NCBI RefSeq assembly: GCF_004354045.1
Contig: NZ_SMRT01000009.1
Span: 222,665 to 286,664 of the forward strand
DNA from: Paenibacillus piri
GTDB lineage: Bacteria > Bacillota > Bacilli > Paenibacillales > NBRC-103111
Direction of reading: 5' to 3'
DNA length: 64,000 bases
This document shows positions 1 through 9,106 of the stretch, piece after piece. The notes beneath the pieces are model-generated. The model was not told the DNA's origin, ran no database searches, and saw nothing but the letters and a program-made list of their open reading frames with translations. Each line of letters opens with the position of its first letter. Within the stretch, counting starts at the first letter, position 1. The position numbers were made by a program, and so were the translations under genes.

Positions 1-1
1 A

Positions 2-544
2 ATGGTTCAGGACTGTATCGTTGAACATCAAACCAACCATAAAGTTACCTTTGATAAAATCATCTTTAAAAATGTAACGTTTACAGAAGCAACATTATCC
101 GGTGTTGAATTGACAGATATTATTTTTGAAAAATGTGATCTGTCCAATGCGGATTTGAGTGATGCCGTCATCCATAGAACTGAATTCAAAGAATGCAAAA
201 TGATTGGCATAAATATGACAGGTGCAACGCTCAGAAATGTTTTGTTGGATAGATGTATGGCCGATTATGCGACAGTCAGATTTTCAAATGCCAAGCAATT
301 CCTTATTCAAGACAGTTCCTTGCGTCAATCCGATTTTTGCTATTCCAAATTGCACAAGTTTGAGTTGTATCGTTCCAACATAGATCAGGCTCTATTTGCA
401 GGTACGGAGCTGAACGGAATTGATTTAAGCGATTGCGAGTTCAATGGACTTGGCGTAGATGTGGAAAGCTTGAAAGGCTGCATAATTTCCCGCGAGCAAG
501 CTTATACATTCGCCGCTTTGTTCGGACTCATTGTTAAGGATTGA
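2..544 (+). CDS. Pentapeptide-repeat protein (5' end probably cut by the window)
   Basis: The 180 residues are built almost wholly of pentapeptide repeats of the A(D/N)LXX type, for example CDLSNADLSDA near residues 45-55 and GTELNGIDLSDCEF near 136-149. Such proteins fold as a right-handed quadrilateral beta-helix; some, such as Qnr/MfpA, protect DNA gyrase, but most have no known role. The reading frame is open to base 2 and no upstream sequence is available, so the Met at position 2 may be internal; related free-standing proteins are usually a little over 200 residues. The gene is visibly more AT-rich than its neighbours, which may mean transfer. The family is clear, the function is not. 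Confidence 0.8.
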   Translation: MVQDCIVEHQTNHKVTFDKIIFKNVTFTEATLSGVELTDIIFEKCDLSNADLSDAVIHRTEFKECKMIGINMTGATLRNVLLDRCMADYATVRFSNAKQFLIQDSSLRQSDFCYSKLHKFELYRSNIDQALFAGTELNGIDLSDCEFNGLGVDVESLKGCIISREQAYTFAALFGLIVKD

Positions 545-676
545 TTTACAATAGATCGGCAGTTGCAGGTCCGATTCTTGATAAGGCGGAGGAATGGGGA
601 TAATATCATAGATGCGAACTTGTTCGTCAACAGCGGCCAAGAAGCATTGACATCGTTCAGCAGTTTGCGTATATTT

Positions 677-691
677 ATTAGGGGGACTAAA
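677..691. promoter_or_regulatory. Probable MarR operator overlapping the marR ribosome binding site
   Basis: ATTAG-GGGGA-CTAAA is an inverted repeat with a 5-base spacer. It has the same plan as the site at 1159-1173 (TTTAG-GTAAA-CTAAA). The spacer contains the GGGGGA ribosome binding site of the MarR gene that starts at 695, so bound repressor could block its own expression. The repeat is seen directly; its use by this MarR is inferred from position. Confidence 0.5.
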
Positions 692-694
692 TAA

Positions 695-1132
695 ATGGAG
701 TTTTCTTTGCAGGAAAGCATCAGCTATTGGATCAAAAAGATTTATCAAGAGACCGGACAGCTTTACAATCAAAGACTGGCCAAGTACGGACTAACGACGG
801 CTCAGGTGAGTGTGCTGGCGCTGCTGTGGAATTTCGGCGACGGGCTGACACAGAAAGAGCTTCATGAGAAACTTCGGATCCGTCCGGCTTCGCTGACCAA
901 CGTGCTTGATATGCTTGTGGCGGGAGGATGGGTCGTTCGGAAGCAGGATGAGGAAGACGCCCGGGTCAAGCGGATTTACCTGACCGATTCCGGCAAAGCC
1001 CAGGAGAGCGTATGCGCAGGTATACTTGCAGAGATCGAGCGGCACGTCCAGCAGCATTTGGCGCCTGAGGAGAAGGCTATTATGTTGATGTGGCTGAAGA
1101 AAATCGAACGGTCTTTTCGGAAGGAGGGGTGA
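695..1132 (+). CDS. MarR-family transcriptional regulator
   Basis: A 145-residue protein of typical MarR length. Residues about 30-110 form the winged helix-turn-helix: LTQKELHEKLRIRPASLTN gives the helix-turn-helix and the DARVKR segment the wing, followed by the LTDSGKA motif common in the family. Helices at both ends would form the dimer interface. The start is set by GGGGGA 9 bases upstream. A matching inverted repeat lies over this ribosome binding site and another between this gene and the SDR gene downstream, which suggests that it represses itself and the SDR gene in response to a small ligand. The ligand cannot be read from the sequence. Confidence 0.9.
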   Translation: MEFSLQESISYWIKKIYQETGQLYNQRLAKYGLTTAQVSVLALLWNFGDGLTQKELHEKLRIRPASLTNVLDMLVAGGWVVRKQDEEDARVKRIYLTDSGKAQESVCAGILAEIERHVQQHLAPEEKAIMLMWLKKIERSFRKEG

Positions 1133-1158
1133 GAGGTTCGTATTTTTATATTCATTTA

Positions 1159-1173
1159 TTTAGGTAAACTAAA
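1159..1173. promoter_or_regulatory. Probable MarR operator upstream of the SDR gene
   Basis: TTTAG-GTAAA-CTAAA is a 5-5-5 inverted repeat in the short AT-rich gap between the marR gene and the SDR gene. It matches the arm sequence and spacing of the site at 677-691. A further GACTAAATAA half-site follows at about 1182-1191. The pairing of sites around the regulator gene supports control of both genes by it. Confidence 0.5.
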
Positions 1174-1233
1174 ATTATGCGAGACTAAATAATGATGCTG
1201 CCCCATAAAAATCAAAATGAGGAGAGGATTTCT

Positions 1234-1989
1234 ATGGAGTTAGGTTTGAGAGAGAAGGTAGTCGTCGTTACCGGAGGCTCCTCTGGAATCGGCGAAGCTA
1301 TTGCAAAGAAGTTCGGAGCGGAAGGCGCGCGAGTCGCCCTCACCTATGCCAATGGCTCGCAGGCGGCAGAGCGTATAGTGCGAGAGATTGAAGGCTATGG
1401 GACGGAAGCATTGGCGGTCCGCTACGATCTGAATGACGATCGGTCGATGGAGGAAGCCGTGAATGCGGTTGGCGAGCGGTGGGGTAATATCCATGTTCTC
1501 GTCAACAACGCCGTTCATTGGCCGAAGCGCAGGCAGCTTTCGTTCGAAGACGTTCCCGCAGAAGGCTGGAGGCGTGAAATCCGTGCCAACCTGGAAGGCT
1601 ATTATCTTACGATCCAGCGGGTGCTGCCTTTCATGCGGAAATCGAATTGGGGACGGATCGTCAATATTTCTTCGGAGCTCGCGGTAGACGGGATGGCTGG
1701 AGGAGGAGCCTACACAGCCGCTAAAGCGGGCTTGCACGGTTTAACGGCTACTTTGTCCAAAGAGCTGGGACCGGACGGGATCTTCACCAACGTCGTCATG
1801 CCCGGTTGGACCATGACCGAGAAAGCATGGAAAACATTCCCCCATGAGATGATTGAACAAGAGCGGCTCAAAGTTCCGACCCGTAAGCACAGCGTTCCCG
1901 CAGATATCGCCAACCTGGTTGTTTTCCTGGGATCGGAAGCGAACGGCAACATCAACGGTGAGTTTATCCGCGTGACAGGCGGCAAATGA
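1234..1989 (+). CDS. SDR-family oxidoreductase (FabG-like)
   Basis: A 251-residue classical short-chain dehydrogenase/reductase. The cofactor motif TGGSSGIG is at residues 13-20, NNA at 91-93, and the catalytic Ser-Tyr-Lys are S146/147, Y160 and K164. The second strand ends without the acidic residue that selects NAD, so NADPH is more likely. The frame is open back to an ATG at 1192, but the ATG at 1234 has AGGAGAGG in front and gives the normal SDR N-terminus. The gene lies just after a marR gene with a shared operator design, so it is probably induced by the ligand of that regulator. The substrate is unknown. Confidence 0.88.
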   Translation: MELGLREKVVVVTGGSSGIGEAIAKKFGAEGARVALTYANGSQAAERIVREIEGYGTEALAVRYDLNDDRSMEEAVNAVGERWGNIHVLVNNAVHWPKRRQLSFEDVPAEGWRREIRANLEGYYLTIQRVLPFMRKSNWGRIVNISSELAVDGMAGGGAYTAAKAGLHGLTATLSKELGPDGIFTNVVMPGWTMTEKAWKTFPHEMIEQERLKVPTRKHSVPADIANLVVFLGSEANGNINGEFIRVTGGK

Positions 1990-2022
1990 TTTTTTGGGTT
2001 TTTGACCGTTTTTGATAGTGTA

Positions 2023-2049
2023 CCGCCATGCGCCGACAACGCATGGCGG
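2023..2049. terminator. Hairpin between convergent genes, possible bidirectional terminator
   Basis: CCGCCATGCG and CGCATGGCGG form a perfect 10-bp stem with a 7-base loop between the ends of the SDR gene (+) and the PucR gene (-). There is no strong T tract on either side, so termination is plausible from its position but not certain. Confidence 0.45.
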
Positions 2050-2075
2050 AAGCGAAATTGCCTTTCATCCACGAA

Positions 2076-3719
2076 TTAGAACATTTCCGACGCAAAATGA
2101 TCGCCGAGCTGCTGATCGCTGCCATGATGCTCCATGCGCATCAGCCGCTGGAACATGAGCACCAGCTTTATTTGCAGCAGATCATCCGTTTTTCTCAAGT
2201 CTATGTTCAACAGCGAGCTTATTTTTTCCAGACGGTACAGAACGGTGTTGCGATGAATGAATAATTGCTTGGCGGTGTCGTTAATTTGTCCTTTGTTGGC
2301 AAAATAAACTTCCAATGTGCGAAGCAATTCGCCGGAATATTCCTCATCCTTCTGCATCAGGTTATGCAAAATATATTCGCAGTATCTTTTCATCACTTCG
2401 CGGGGGATATGCCGCAGCAAATAAGTAAATTCCAGATCGGAGAATAAGATGACAGAGGAATCGAACGATAACCGTTCGCTGATCCGCTTGGCCTCCAGGC
2501 ATTCCTCATATCCGTTCAGAAGCTCTTCGATACTGTATTTCGTTTTGCTGACGAAACAGCGCGCAGCATGTTCATTGATGGTGCTTAGCATTTTGGAATA
2601 TCCTCTGGCGACGAGTTCGACGAAGGTGCCGCTCTTTTTCTCCTTATCCGGAAAAGTGAATAATGAGAATAAATCGTTATTTACGAACAAGTGATGGGAC
2701 TCGGTGGAAGACAAGCCCGGGTCGAATTTAATTTCGCGACGTATTTCGCTAAGCTTTTTGTGAATGTGCGGGCTATTTTTAATTTCCGGCTTAAAGGTTG
2801 TCAGAACGCACAAATATGAGCCGGTCCATATTTGATCGCCGATGGCTTGCGCTTCCTCCAGTACGTCGGCCGTCGACGTCTGGCGCAGCAAGTACCGTTC
2901 GATAGCGGTTCCTAACCGGTAATTGGCGACTGAGGGCTGCTGCTCCTGAAAGGTTTCCAGATGATAAGAAAGCATAACGGCGGCTTGATGGAACGGGCCC
3001 TCCTCCTGGGGTTCCAAAGCATCCTTAAGGAGTACGAGAAGAAACCCATAGCATTCCCCATTCTTGATAAGGGGGATCCGGTACACCCAATCGCCGCCGT
3101 GCTGTGCCCGCACTTGCTTGGAGTTGGGCGGCCAAGGCCAATCCTGCAGCAGGCCGGCTGCCGTCCAATCGCTCGTATTATACAAAATTTCTCCTCTGAT
3201 TCCGACTACAACAATAGGATGGGCCAAAATATCGGAAATCACCTGAAAATAGTTCGTTTGATCGCCGGTTTGCATAGCAAAATGCATTAATTTCTTCTGC
3301 ATATCGAGAACGTTATGGAGATTTTTCGTATTTCGTACAAACTGTTCTTTAAACAAGGCATTGATTTGATCGGAAAATGCGAATTCAAATGGGAGCTCGA
3401 TGAGCGGAAATTGAAGCCGGTCTGCTTCCTCCAGAACAATCCGGGGAATTTGCGTCCAATACCGTCCCAGTTTTATCCCCAGGGCGGCAGAGCCGCGTTC
3501 ATTTAATTTTTGCAGCAATTTTAGAAAGTCATTCGGAGAATCTTTAACAACAAAGGCGGTGGACAGCAGCATCTCTCCCGGTTTAATCCATTCCCAGAAA
3601 TCAGGGGCATCCATTAAATTCAACGACTTGATCACCCTTGTAAGTCCCCCGACTCCCGCAACCAGTCTCCCCTCCGAGAGCGGGAAAATATCAAGCGCTT
3701 CCCTAACAGTTAAATTCAT
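2076..3719 (-). CDS. PucR-family transcriptional regulator
   Basis: A 547-residue protein with the PucR plan: an N-terminal PucR-like domain (residues 1-125, starting MNLTVREALDIFPL), a long middle region that probably senses a ligand (GGDEF-related fold in this family), and a C-terminal PucR-type helix-turn-helix (about 475-530, with INDTAKQLFIHRNTVLYRLE). Known members control purine, amino-acid or aromatic catabolism. The gene is divergent from the ABC importer operon at 4073, so it most likely activates that operon when the substrate is present. The 350-base shared promoter region holds a TTTACATGTAAA palindrome as a candidate site. Confidence 0.9.
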   Translation of the reverse strand: MNLTVREALDIFPLSEGRLVAGVGGLTRVIKSLNLMDAPDFWEWIKPGEMLLSTAFVVKDSPNDFLKLLQKLNERGSAALGIKLGRYWTQIPRIVLEEADRLQFPLIELPFEFAFSDQINALFKEQFVRNTKNLHNVLDMQKKLMHFAMQTGDQTNYFQVISDILAHPIVVVGIRGEILYNTSDWTAAGLLQDWPWPPNSKQVRAQHGGDWVYRIPLIKNGECYGFLLVLLKDALEPQEEGPFHQAAVMLSYHLETFQEQQPSVANYRLGTAIERYLLRQTSTADVLEEAQAIGDQIWTGSYLCVLTTFKPEIKNSPHIHKKLSEIRREIKFDPGLSSTESHHLFVNNDLFSLFTFPDKEKKSGTFVELVARGYSKMLSTINEHAARCFVSKTKYSIEELLNGYEECLEAKRISERLSFDSSVILFSDLEFTYLLRHIPREVMKRYCEYILHNLMQKDEEYSGELLRTLEVYFANKGQINDTAKQLFIHRNTVLYRLEKISSLLNIDLRKTDDLLQIKLVLMFQRLMRMEHHGSDQQLGDHFASEMF

Positions 3720-3911
3720 GACGAACCCTCCCTTGTTTATTTCTGAATGATCCGGAGCATGTCCTCCCGTATATGAAATGATGATATGCCATATTTTATA
3801 TATCCACGACCATTTATGTCAATAAAATTAACATAAAAGTAACTTTGTTTAGATAAAAATCCAAATGACAAGGCATATTTTTAGAAAATAAACAATTTTG
3901 TGTCAAATTAG

Positions 3912-3923
3912 TTTACATGTAAA
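3912..3923. promoter_or_regulatory. Palindrome in the divergent pucR / ABC promoter region
   Basis: TTTACATGTAAA is a perfect 12-bp palindrome lying between the divergent PucR gene and the importer operon. It is a candidate binding site for the PucR-type regulator. The rest of the region (3720-3911) is AT-rich and shows nothing else definite. Confidence 0.35.
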
Positions 3924-3941
3924 TGAAATGCACTTATGATT

Positions 3942-4026
3942 CAAGGATAAACGGTTCCGCCGTCCTTCGGGACGAGCGCGTTTGTCAAGGTTGTGCGAAG
4001 CTAAGTATAAAATCTTAATACTTTCT
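3942..4026 (-). repeat. Dispersed double-hairpin repeat, copy A (inverted)
   Basis: Read on the minus strand, this starts GAAAGTATTAAGATTTTATA, continues with GCTTCGCACAACCTTGACAAACGC and ends GGAACCGTTTATCCTTG. It lines up over its whole length with the copies at 15287 and 29511. The inner CGTCC..GGACG and outer AAACG..CGTTT arms can pair into a stem. It sits in the leader region of the ABC importer operon, in opposite orientation to the other copies. Confidence 0.7.
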
Positions 4027-4072
4027 ATTCAGCTAAACGAAGACAACAACATCTGTCAGGAGGGGTTCGGCA

Positions 4073-5173
4073 ATGAAAATGAACAAGTTTAGAATGGTAT
4101 GGCTCCCGGTATTATCAATTCTTATGGTATTGGTGTCAGCATGCGGCCAAAGCTCGAACCAACAGGCAAGCAATGCCGCGGGAGGGAGTCCGAAAGCGCA
4201 GGAAGCCTCTGAACCGTCCTATAACGGAGAAAAACTTGTTGTAGGCGTATGGGGAGGCGCTCAGGCCGAGGCCGTCACCAAGTTTGTAGTGAAGCCGCTG
4301 GAAGCCAAAGGGGCCAAAATCGAGCTTGTTCTTGGCGGTACAGGCGACCGTGTAGCTAAATTGTACGCTGAAAAAGGCAATCCCTCCATGGATGTTGCAT
4401 TTCTTAATATTTATGAAGCCAAGCATGCAATCCAGGACGGTGTCGCGCAAGAGGTTGATCCTGATTTGCCGAACTTTAAATCGTTGTATCCGGTAGCTCA
4501 GCAGGGAGGGTACGGCTTTTCGCTTATGGCCATGGGGATTGCCTACAATAAAGAGCTTGTTAAAGAACCGATTAAGGATTGGAAGGATCTTTGGAGACCG
4601 GAGTTTAAAGGCAAGGTCGCATTTCCGAGTTATCCCGGCTTTGAGGGCGATTCTTTGGTATCGATGGCCGGAAAAGCGTTCGGCAGAACAGAGAAGGACG
4701 ATAGAGCCAACTTCGACAAGCTGAAGGAATTAAAGCCCGTGCCGCTGGTTTACTCCAATCTGGATGAATTGTTCCTCGAAATGAAAAACGGTACCGTATT
4801 GGCCGTTCCGTTCTTTAACAGCTATGTAAATCAGTATATTGCCAAAGGCTTCCCCGTTGAGTTTGTTTATCCTAAAGATCCGGGGCCGGTTCTGGCGAAG
4901 AACACGATCGTTATCGCTAAAGGAACGAAGCATGAAAAACTGGCCAAAGAATTCGTCAACATGTGTCTCGGAAAAGAAATTCAGGAGTACTATGCCAAAG
5001 AGCTGTTCTTCGGACCTGTGAATAAAGAAGTGAAGGTGGCTGACGATGTAGCGGCCAAAATTGTGTACGGCGAAGAAAAGGTAAACCAGCTTAAATCATT
5101 GGATTGGGACTTCATAATTTCCAAACGCCCGGAGTGGGCACAAATTTGGGCTAAAGAAATATTGGGGAAATAA
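4073..5173 (+). CDS. ABC transporter substrate-binding lipoprotein (polyamine/PotD type)
   Basis: The 366-residue protein has a lipoprotein signal peptide with lipobox LVSAC and the lipidated cysteine at residue 24, followed by a Ser/Asn/Ala-rich linker. The mature part (from about residue 52, GEKLVVGVWGG) is a PotD/PotF-type periplasmic-binding fold. It would be anchored on the outside of the membrane and deliver ligand to the two permeases encoded next. AGGAGGGG lies 8 bases before the start. Members of this subfamily bind polyamines, but also aminophosphonates, opines, Fe(III) and small carboxylates, so the ligand should not be taken as spermidine. The SDR and FAH genes downstream point to an organic acid. 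Confidence 0.85.
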   Translation: MKMNKFRMVWLPVLSILMVLVSACGQSSNQQASNAAGGSPKAQEASEPSYNGEKLVVGVWGGAQAEAVTKFVVKPLEAKGAKIELVLGGTGDRVAKLYAEKGNPSMDVAFLNIYEAKHAIQDGVAQEVDPDLPNFKSLYPVAQQGGYGFSLMAMGIAYNKELVKEPIKDWKDLWRPEFKGKVAFPSYPGFEGDSLVSMAGKAFGRTEKDDRANFDKLKELKPVPLVYSNLDELFLEMKNGTVLAVPFFNSYVNQYIAKGFPVEFVYPKDPGPVLAKNTIVIAKGTKHEKLAKEFVNMCLGKEIQEYYAKELFFGPVNKEVKVADDVAAKIVYGEEKVNQLKSLDWDFIISKRPEWAQIWAKEILGK

Positions 5174-5239
5174 CAGCAGGATGATGTTTATGGAAATAAC
5201 AGCCGGGTTAAATGGATCGAACATGAAGGAGGGAAGCGG

Positions 5240-6139
5240 ATGGAAATCGGGGTTGTTCGACCTCATGAGAAGAAGGACAGGAGAATCAAGCATCGATGGT
5301 CGAATTTAGCGCTGCTCTCTCCTGTGCTTCTCGTCTACGGATGCATCTTTATATTGCCTTTTCTTTTACTCGTCAACAATAGCTTTCATGTGAATGAAAA
5401 AGAAAAAATGATGTGGGAGCGAAGCTATACCCTGGATAATTATGGACGGTTCTTTACGGATTCGTACTTCTTGAAGGTCATTTTACAAACGTTTGGAATC
5501 GGCATGCTGGTTGTAGCGGTTACTCTGCTGCTCGGATATTTCATTGCTTACCATATTTACAAGGCGAAATCGTTTTTGAAAACAACCATGATTACGCTGC
5601 TTCTGACGCCGTCATTTACCGGAGCGCTTATACAGTCGTTAGGGATGTACTTGTTTTTTGCAAGGTATGGACCGGTCAATGTAGTGCTTGTGAAGCTGGG
5701 GATTTTATCGGCGCCTTATAACTTTCTGGGAACTTATCCGGCGGTTATTATCGCGCTGGTTCACTCTTTTATTCCTTTTATGGTGCTGCCGATCGTCAAT
5801 TCGCTTCGCTCGATTCCTTTAAATGTTTTGGATGCGGCAAGAAGTCTCGGGGGGAGCCCGGCAACTACGTTCTTACGGGTCGTGCTACCGCTTACCCGCG
5901 GCGGGATGCTTGCAGGCAGTGCGCTTGTTTTCGGAGCTACCGTCGGCTCATTCGCTACCCCGGCGATCGTCGGACAGGGCAAAATCAGGCTAATCGGGCA
6001 AGTGATATATCAGCAGGCTATCGAGGTGTTCGATTGGCCGTTTGCCGCCGTTATATCGATTTTCCTGCTTGCCATCCTGGGAATCGTTACATTTGCGCTT
6101 ATCCGTCCATTAAAGACTTCCGGAGGGAAACCGTCATGA
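5240..6139 (+). CDS. ABC transporter permease (PotB type)
   Basis: A 299-residue membrane protein with about six transmembrane segments, the first at residues 26-48. The cytoplasmic EAA loop that docks the ATPase is visible as DAARSLGGSPATTFLRVVLP near residues 196-215. It pairs with the permease that follows, whose start codon overlaps this stop codon (ATGA), which indicates translational coupling. A good AGGAGGGAAG ribosome binding site precedes the ATG. Confidence 0.88.
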   Translation: MEIGVVRPHEKKDRRIKHRWSNLALLSPVLLVYGCIFILPFLLLVNNSFHVNEKEKMMWERSYTLDNYGRFFTDSYFLKVILQTFGIGMLVVAVTLLLGYFIAYHIYKAKSFLKTTMITLLLTPSFTGALIQSLGMYLFFARYGPVNVVLVKLGILSAPYNFLGTYPAVIIALVHSFIPFMVLPIVNSLRSIPLNVLDAARSLGGSPATTFLRVVLPLTRGGMLAGSALVFGATVGSFATPAIVGQGKIRLIGQVIYQQAIEVFDWPFAAVISIFLLAILGIVTFALIRPLKTSGGKPS

Positions 6140-6942
6140 GCCGCTTCAATATGATTCATCTGTCGATCATACTGCTGAAGCTGTTCAATAGATTGCTGCT
6201 TCTGCTCGCCTTCGTTTTTGTGCTGCTGCCTATGGTATTAATGCTGATGGTTGCGTTTAGCGATGTCGAATTTTTTACATTCCCGCCCGAAAAGCTGAGC
6301 TTTCGATGGTTCAAGGCGATGCTGGATAACAGGGGGTATATGACCAGCATCGTAAACAGCCTGGAGTTGGCTTCGGTTTCGGCCGTCATATCCACGCTGG
6401 TTTCGATTCCTGCCGCCCTCGCCTTACGCAAAGGCGGATATAAGGCTGTGGAAACCGTCATTGTGGCGCCTTTATTTTTTCCTACCGTAATCTGGTCTCT
6501 TGGCCTGCTGCAGCTGTATGGCGTTATAGGCATCAGGGGGACATTTGTATCGCTTACGCTGGCGCACTCGGTCATGATTGCCCCGTTCATTTTCCGGATC
6601 GTATTTCAAAGCCTGGGTGAGATGAACAGCCGGTTTGAAGAAGCGGCGCATAGCCTAGGGGCAACCAAGTGGATGACGTTCCGCCGAATTACGCTGCCTC
6701 TTATTTTGCCGGGAGTCATCGTAGGCGCGGTGTTCGGGTTTTTGATTTCGTTTACGGACGTAACGCTGACCGCATTTATTTCGAGCTCGGGAGATGCTCC
6801 GTTCCCTGTTCGCGTATATTCCGAGCAGCGCACGGCGGGCCTGAATCCGATTGTGCTGGTATGGTCCACCATCATTACCGTGGTCATATTCATCATTTCA
6901 ATAATCGGCGAGAAATTTGCGCGCTGGTCTCGCTACTTTTAG
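6136..6942 (+). CDS. ABC transporter permease (PotC type)
   Basis: A 268-residue permease with about six membrane segments and the EAA loop EEAAHSLGATKWMTFRRITL near residues 170-190. The frame is open upstream to 6034, but the ATG at 6136 overlaps the stop of the previous permease by four bases and has GGAGGGAAA in front, so it is the better start. It forms the translocation pore with the gene before it and the ATPase after it. Confidence 0.88.
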   Translation: MSRFNMIHLSIILLKLFNRLLLLLAFVFVLLPMVLMLMVAFSDVEFFTFPPEKLSFRWFKAMLDNRGYMTSIVNSLELASVSAVISTLVSIPAALALRKGGYKAVETVIVAPLFFPTVIWSLGLLQLYGVIGIRGTFVSLTLAHSVMIAPFIFRIVFQSLGEMNSRFEEAAHSLGATKWMTFRRITLPLILPGVIVGAVFGFLISFTDVTLTAFISSSGDAPFPVRVYSEQRTAGLNPIVLVWSTIITVVIFIISIIGEKFARWSRYF

Positions 6943-6987
6943 AGTCGGTTGCTATAACATTATCGGACATACGAGGGAGGAACGTTC

Positions 6988-8118
6988 ATGAGTCATCTTA
7001 TATTGGAAAATATATCCAAAACATTTCGCGGTACGGAAGTACTGACCGATGTGAAGCTTCAAGTAGGGATAGGCGAATTTATTTGCCTCCTCGGTCCCAG
7101 CGGTTCAGGCAAAAGCACAATTCTAAGATTGATTGGCGGGTTTGAGCAGCCGGATGTCGGATATATTTTATTGGATGGTGAACAAATACAGGATCAACCT
7201 CCGAATAAACGAAATATCGGCTTCGTATTTCAGGATTATGCTCTGTTTCCGCATATGACGGTAGAAGAAAATATTGCTTTCGGCTTGAAATGCAAAAAGA
7301 TCGATAAACAGCAGATGCAGGAAAGAATTCGCTTTGTTTTAAATTTGGTCGGGCTGACCGGCTTGGAGAAAAGATACGCCAAGCAGCTTTCCGGCGGACA
7401 GCAGCAGCGGGTTACCATTGCCCGGGTCGTTGCACTCCATCCTTCCGTCCTGCTGCTGGACGAACCGCTGTCCAATCTGGATGCCAAGCTAAGAAGACAA
7501 ATACGCCTGGAGCTTCGGGCGCTGCAAAAAAAGCTCGGCACGACTACCATCATGGTTACGCACGACCAGGAGGAAGCGATGACGATGGGCGACCGGATTG
7601 CCGTCCTGCAGAACGGCGTCATTCAACAATTTGGCACTCCACTGGAGCTGTATAACCATCCGGTCAATTTGTTTGTGGCCGGATTTCTCGGAGACCCGCC
7701 GATTAATCTGTTGGAATGCAAAGGGGAGGTCAGGCAGGAGAAGACCGGTGTGTCCGTATCGAACGTATTTTTTAACGTTGAGCTTTCAGCTGGCAGCCGG
7801 ATCGGGGAATGGAAAGAAAAGTCTTGTATTCTGGGCATTCGACCTGAAGATATCGAGATTAAATCGCCGGGTGAAGGCTCCCTCGACGCGGTGGTGGAAA
7901 TTGTGGAGCATATGGGGTCGTCAGCGCTGATCTATACGCGTACGGCTTCAGGCAATCAAATATGCGCTTTAAGTCCGACCAAACGGATTCCGGAACCGGG
8001 GCAAACGTTAGGCTTGCTTTTTCAGTACGAGAAATGTTTGCTGTTCGATGCGGAGACGACCAAGACGATGAAAGATGTCGTGATGACGGCGGCTTTAACG
8101 GCTGAAGCTACGGTCTAG
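6988..8118 (+). CDS. ABC transporter ATP-binding protein (PotA type)
   Basis: The 376-residue ATPase carries every nucleotide-binding motif: Walker A GPSGSGKST (36-44), Q-loop Q82, signature LSGGQ (134-138), Walker B LLLDEP (155-160) and the H-loop in MVTHDQEE. Residues from about 240 onward form a TOBE-type regulatory domain, as in PotA/FbpC-like ATPases. It energises the importer encoded directly upstream. ATPases are often absent from carbohydrate importer operons in this kind of genome; here one is included, which fits a stand-alone organic-acid or polyamine-type system. Confidence 0.9.
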   Translation: MSHLILENISKTFRGTEVLTDVKLQVGIGEFICLLGPSGSGKSTILRLIGGFEQPDVGYILLDGEQIQDQPPNKRNIGFVFQDYALFPHMTVEENIAFGLKCKKIDKQQMQERIRFVLNLVGLTGLEKRYAKQLSGGQQQRVTIARVVALHPSVLLLDEPLSNLDAKLRRQIRLELRALQKKLGTTTIMVTHDQEEAMTMGDRIAVLQNGVIQQFGTPLELYNHPVNLFVAGFLGDPPINLLECKGEVRQEKTGVSVSNVFFNVELSAGSRIGEWKEKSCILGIRPEDIEIKSPGEGSLDAVVEIVEHMGSSALIYTRTASGNQICALSPTKRIPEPGQTLGLLFQYEKCLLFDAETTKTMKDVVMTAALTAEATV

Positions 8119-8174
8119 GATAACTAGAGACGATGATGTTTGTTACGGGGGGCACGGAAAGGGATGTGGAGGAG

Positions 8175-8903
8175 ATGAACAAAAGAACGGTTTTAATAAC
8201 GGGCGGAAACCGCGGGATCGGTCTTGCTATCGGAACGAAGTTTGCACAGGAGGGATACGCGGTTGTGATCCTCGATCTGCCGGACGAACCAAGCCCGGAG
8301 GCGCTGCAGCTAGTAACCTCAAGCGGCGGGGCGTATTTCCGCTGTGATATCAGCAAGAAATCGGTCGTGGATCAAGTCGTCGGACCTATATTGGAGCAGT
8401 TCGGTTTTGTCGATGTTCTTGTAAACAATGCCGGTATTTTGAGATGGAAGTCGGTTCTGGATACGACAGAGGAAGATTTGGACACGACTTTTGATGTCAA
8501 CGTCAAGGGTATGTATTTCGTCACACAGCCTATTGCGCATGAAATGATCAAACGCAAGGAAGGCAATATCATCAATATGGCGTCGATGGGAGGCAAGTGG
8601 GGCGGCACGCTCGAATCGGCGTATTGCGCCAGCAAGGCGGCTGTTATCGAGCTTACGAGAGTGATGGCGATGGAATTCGGGCCGAGCAACATTCGGGTTA
8701 ACAGCCTGTGCCCGGGAATTATTCAAACCCGGATCGGGGAGGACGCTCCGAAGCCATCGGAATACTGGCTGGAGAAGACGCCGCTCGGCAGGCTGGGCAA
8801 GCCTGAGGATGTGGCGGAGGTCGCTTATTTTCTGGCTTCTCCGGCGGCCCGTTACATGACAGGTCAGCCCATTAATGTGACGGGCGGCATGATTATGTAT
8901 TAA
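8175..8903 (+). CDS. SDR-family oxidoreductase, NAD-type
   Basis: A 242-residue classical SDR with TGGNRGIG at residues 9-16, NNAG at 84-87 and catalytic S137, Y150 and K154. Asp34 at the end of the second strand (VILDLPD) suggests NAD(H). The frame is open to an ATG at 8133. The ATG at 8175 gives the usual SDR N-terminus, but the GGAGGAG there sits too close to it, so the start is uncertain. The gene follows the ABC importer and precedes an FAH-family gene. The SDR plus FAH pairing recalls the non-phosphorylated L-fucose/L-rhamnose type routes, where a 2-keto-3-deoxy acid is oxidised and the diketo acid is hydrolysed. That role is an inference. Confidence 0.85.
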   Translation: MNKRTVLITGGNRGIGLAIGTKFAQEGYAVVILDLPDEPSPEALQLVTSSGGAYFRCDISKKSVVDQVVGPILEQFGFVDVLVNNAGILRWKSVLDTTEEDLDTTFDVNVKGMYFVTQPIAHEMIKRKEGNIINMASMGGKWGGTLESAYCASKAAVIELTRVMAMEFGPSNIRVNSLCPGIIQTRIGEDAPKPSEYWLEKTPLGRLGKPEDVAEVAYFLASPAARYMTGQPINVTGGMIMY

Positions 8904-9106
8904 GCGTCTGTCCGCCGGACCGGATTTGACGAACTATGTTTCACCGTTTAGCTTTCGCGGGACAGACTCTTAGATGACGGTCGGTCCGGCTGCCAGTCTG
9001 GACGATGAAGATATTGCGGTATTGAACGGAACGCTCGCATAAATACAAGCAAGGGTCAATGAGTCCGGAAACAGGTAAATAGACAGAATGATGAGGTGAA
9101 TGGACG

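Noticed and set aside
425..772. Minus-strand frame across the end of the pentapeptide gene and start of marR
   Set aside because: It overlaps two real genes. The intergenic part (545-680) reads somewhat protein-like, but no start, ribosome binding site or family could be found.
8973..9041. 22-codon frame between the SDR and FAH genes
   Set aside because: Too short and without a ribosome binding site; nothing distinguishes it from chance.
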